Below are positions 30,868-31,331 of a DNA stretch of 31,331 nucleotides, piece by piece. A program made the translations under genes and the position numbers. Below the pieces are notes generated by a model. That model was not told the origin of the DNA, searched no databases, and saw only the letters and a program-made list of their open reading frames with translations. Numbering within the stretch: the first letter of the stretch is position 1; each line of letters starts with the position of its first letter. This DNA is from JACKGS01 sp964448015 (GTDB lineage: Bacteria > Patescibacteriota > Saccharimonadia > Saccharimonadales > UBA7683), in the NCBI GenBank assembly GCA_964448015.1, contig CAYUUV010000009.1, positions 1 through 31,331 of the forward strand. The letters run 5' to 3'.

Positions 30868-31296
30868 CTAGTTGCCAAGCTTTTGAAATACCTTGAAAGC
30901 CAGTCGGTGCAACAATGTAACACCTAGAACAACAAACAAAATTCCGAAGAAGCCATGAATCGTAATATAGTTACCGAAAATCATATCGATGATTCCAATA
31001 AACACAAATTTTGACGAAAACATAATAAACCATACGCACAGAAACAACAGCACTTTGTATGCCGCCCCTTGACGAGGTTTCAGCCATGCAACTATCTTGC
31101 CTTTAAGCTGAAATGTCAGATAGGTGAGAATTTCTAAAACAATCGAGGCGAGAAAGATGGTTGAAAAACTTTTTACCTCAACAATGTCGGTGTAATCATT
31201 AAAAAAACCAAGCACCGTGGCGTAAATTAAGGTGCCGACAAACAGCTCCTGAAACAACAGCTGCCGACTATTAAAAACCTTATTTTTAACCTTCAT
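30868..31296 (-). CDS. Four-helix integral membrane protein, hypothetical
   Basis: 142 aa. Hydrophobic segments at about 18-32, 45-62, 78-105 and 112-132; short basic loops (KPRQGAAYK). Not recognised. A -10-like TAGAAT (31308-31303 on the minus strand) stands 6 nt before the ATG, without a Shine-Dalgarno. Confidence 0.65.
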   Translation of the reverse strand: MKVKNKVFNSRQLLFQELFVGTLIYATVLGFFNDYTDIVEVKSFSTIFLASIVLEILTYLTFQLKGKIVAWLKPRQGAAYKVLLFLCVWFIMFSSKFVFIGIIDMIFGNYITIHGFFGILFVVLGVTLLHRLAFKVFQKLGN

Positions 31297-31302
31297 ATTA
31301 CA

Positions 31303-31308
31303 ATTCTA
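31303..31308 (-). promoter_or_regulatory. -10 box of the membrane-protein gene
   Basis: TAGAAT on the minus strand, ATG after 6 nt; the -35 region is weak. Confidence 0.4.
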
Positions 31309-31331
31309 GCAAAAACAGCAGTAAATTTCCT

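Overview
The window reads as a stretch of a bacterial chromosome, most likely from the Candidate Phyla Radiation (Patescibacteria) and probably Candidatus Saccharibacteria. This is inferred from gene content, not from a marker tree. Supporting signs are the standard genetic code (UGA works as stop, for example in the uvrD/Nudix and umuD/umuC ATGA overlaps), an Rpf/lytic-transglycosylase surface protein with DUF348 and G5 domains, a free-standing 23S-intervening-sequence (four-helix-bundle) protein, single-domain GIY-YIG and receiver proteins, a bare lower-glycolysis gene set, an intein in the UvrD/PcrA helicase, and many promoters whose -10 box lies only 6 to 9 nt before the start codon.

Layout. 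1-600: tmRNA (minus strand, 3' end outside the window) with a long structured leader, sharing a palindromic -35 box with a divergent small gene. 600-5200: a hypothetical gene and a YkgJ-type Cys-cluster protein, then a minus-strand Nudix/PPC/rsmA overlapping operon, a secreted G5/lysozyme-like protein and a second Nudix gene coupled to uvrD. 5196-8495: UvrD/PcrA helicase interrupted by a 362-residue intein. 8570-14400: triosephosphate isomerase plus a membrane-anchored acidic protein, a divergent surface protein, and a pyruvate kinase/phosphoglycerate kinase operon. 14500-16500: a hypothetical gene, a winged-helix/degenerate-Nudix protein, and tRNA-Glu with a 350-bp GIY-YIG element in its 5' part, marked by a perfect 44-bp direct repeat. 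16560-19000: umuC with a UmuD'-like partner that lacks the catalytic serine, and a Fic toxin with a short VbhA-like antitoxin. 19000-22450: a multi-TM histidine kinase and a GNAT plus AdoMet-decarboxylase-like pair. 22460-25430: two visibly GC-rich genes with their own promoters and terminators (FtsX-like permease and a GRDP-like protein), separated by a decayed response-regulator start and an unrecognised gene. 25460-29230: a methyltransferase, then an array of four single-domain response regulators in alternating A/B types, interleaved with a RelE/YafQ-type toxin-antitoxin pair, an orphan antitoxin-like gene, palindromic and heptamer repeats, and an IVP cassette. 29220-31331: folD and two membrane proteins.

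The most unusual items are the minimal GIY-YIG/tRNA-Glu element, the tmRNA with a predicted 29-residue tag, the in-frame palindromic element in rsmA, the naturally truncated and serine-less UmuD', the IVP cassette whose ends and stop codon are made of heptamer repeats, and the pervasive leaderless-type promoters.
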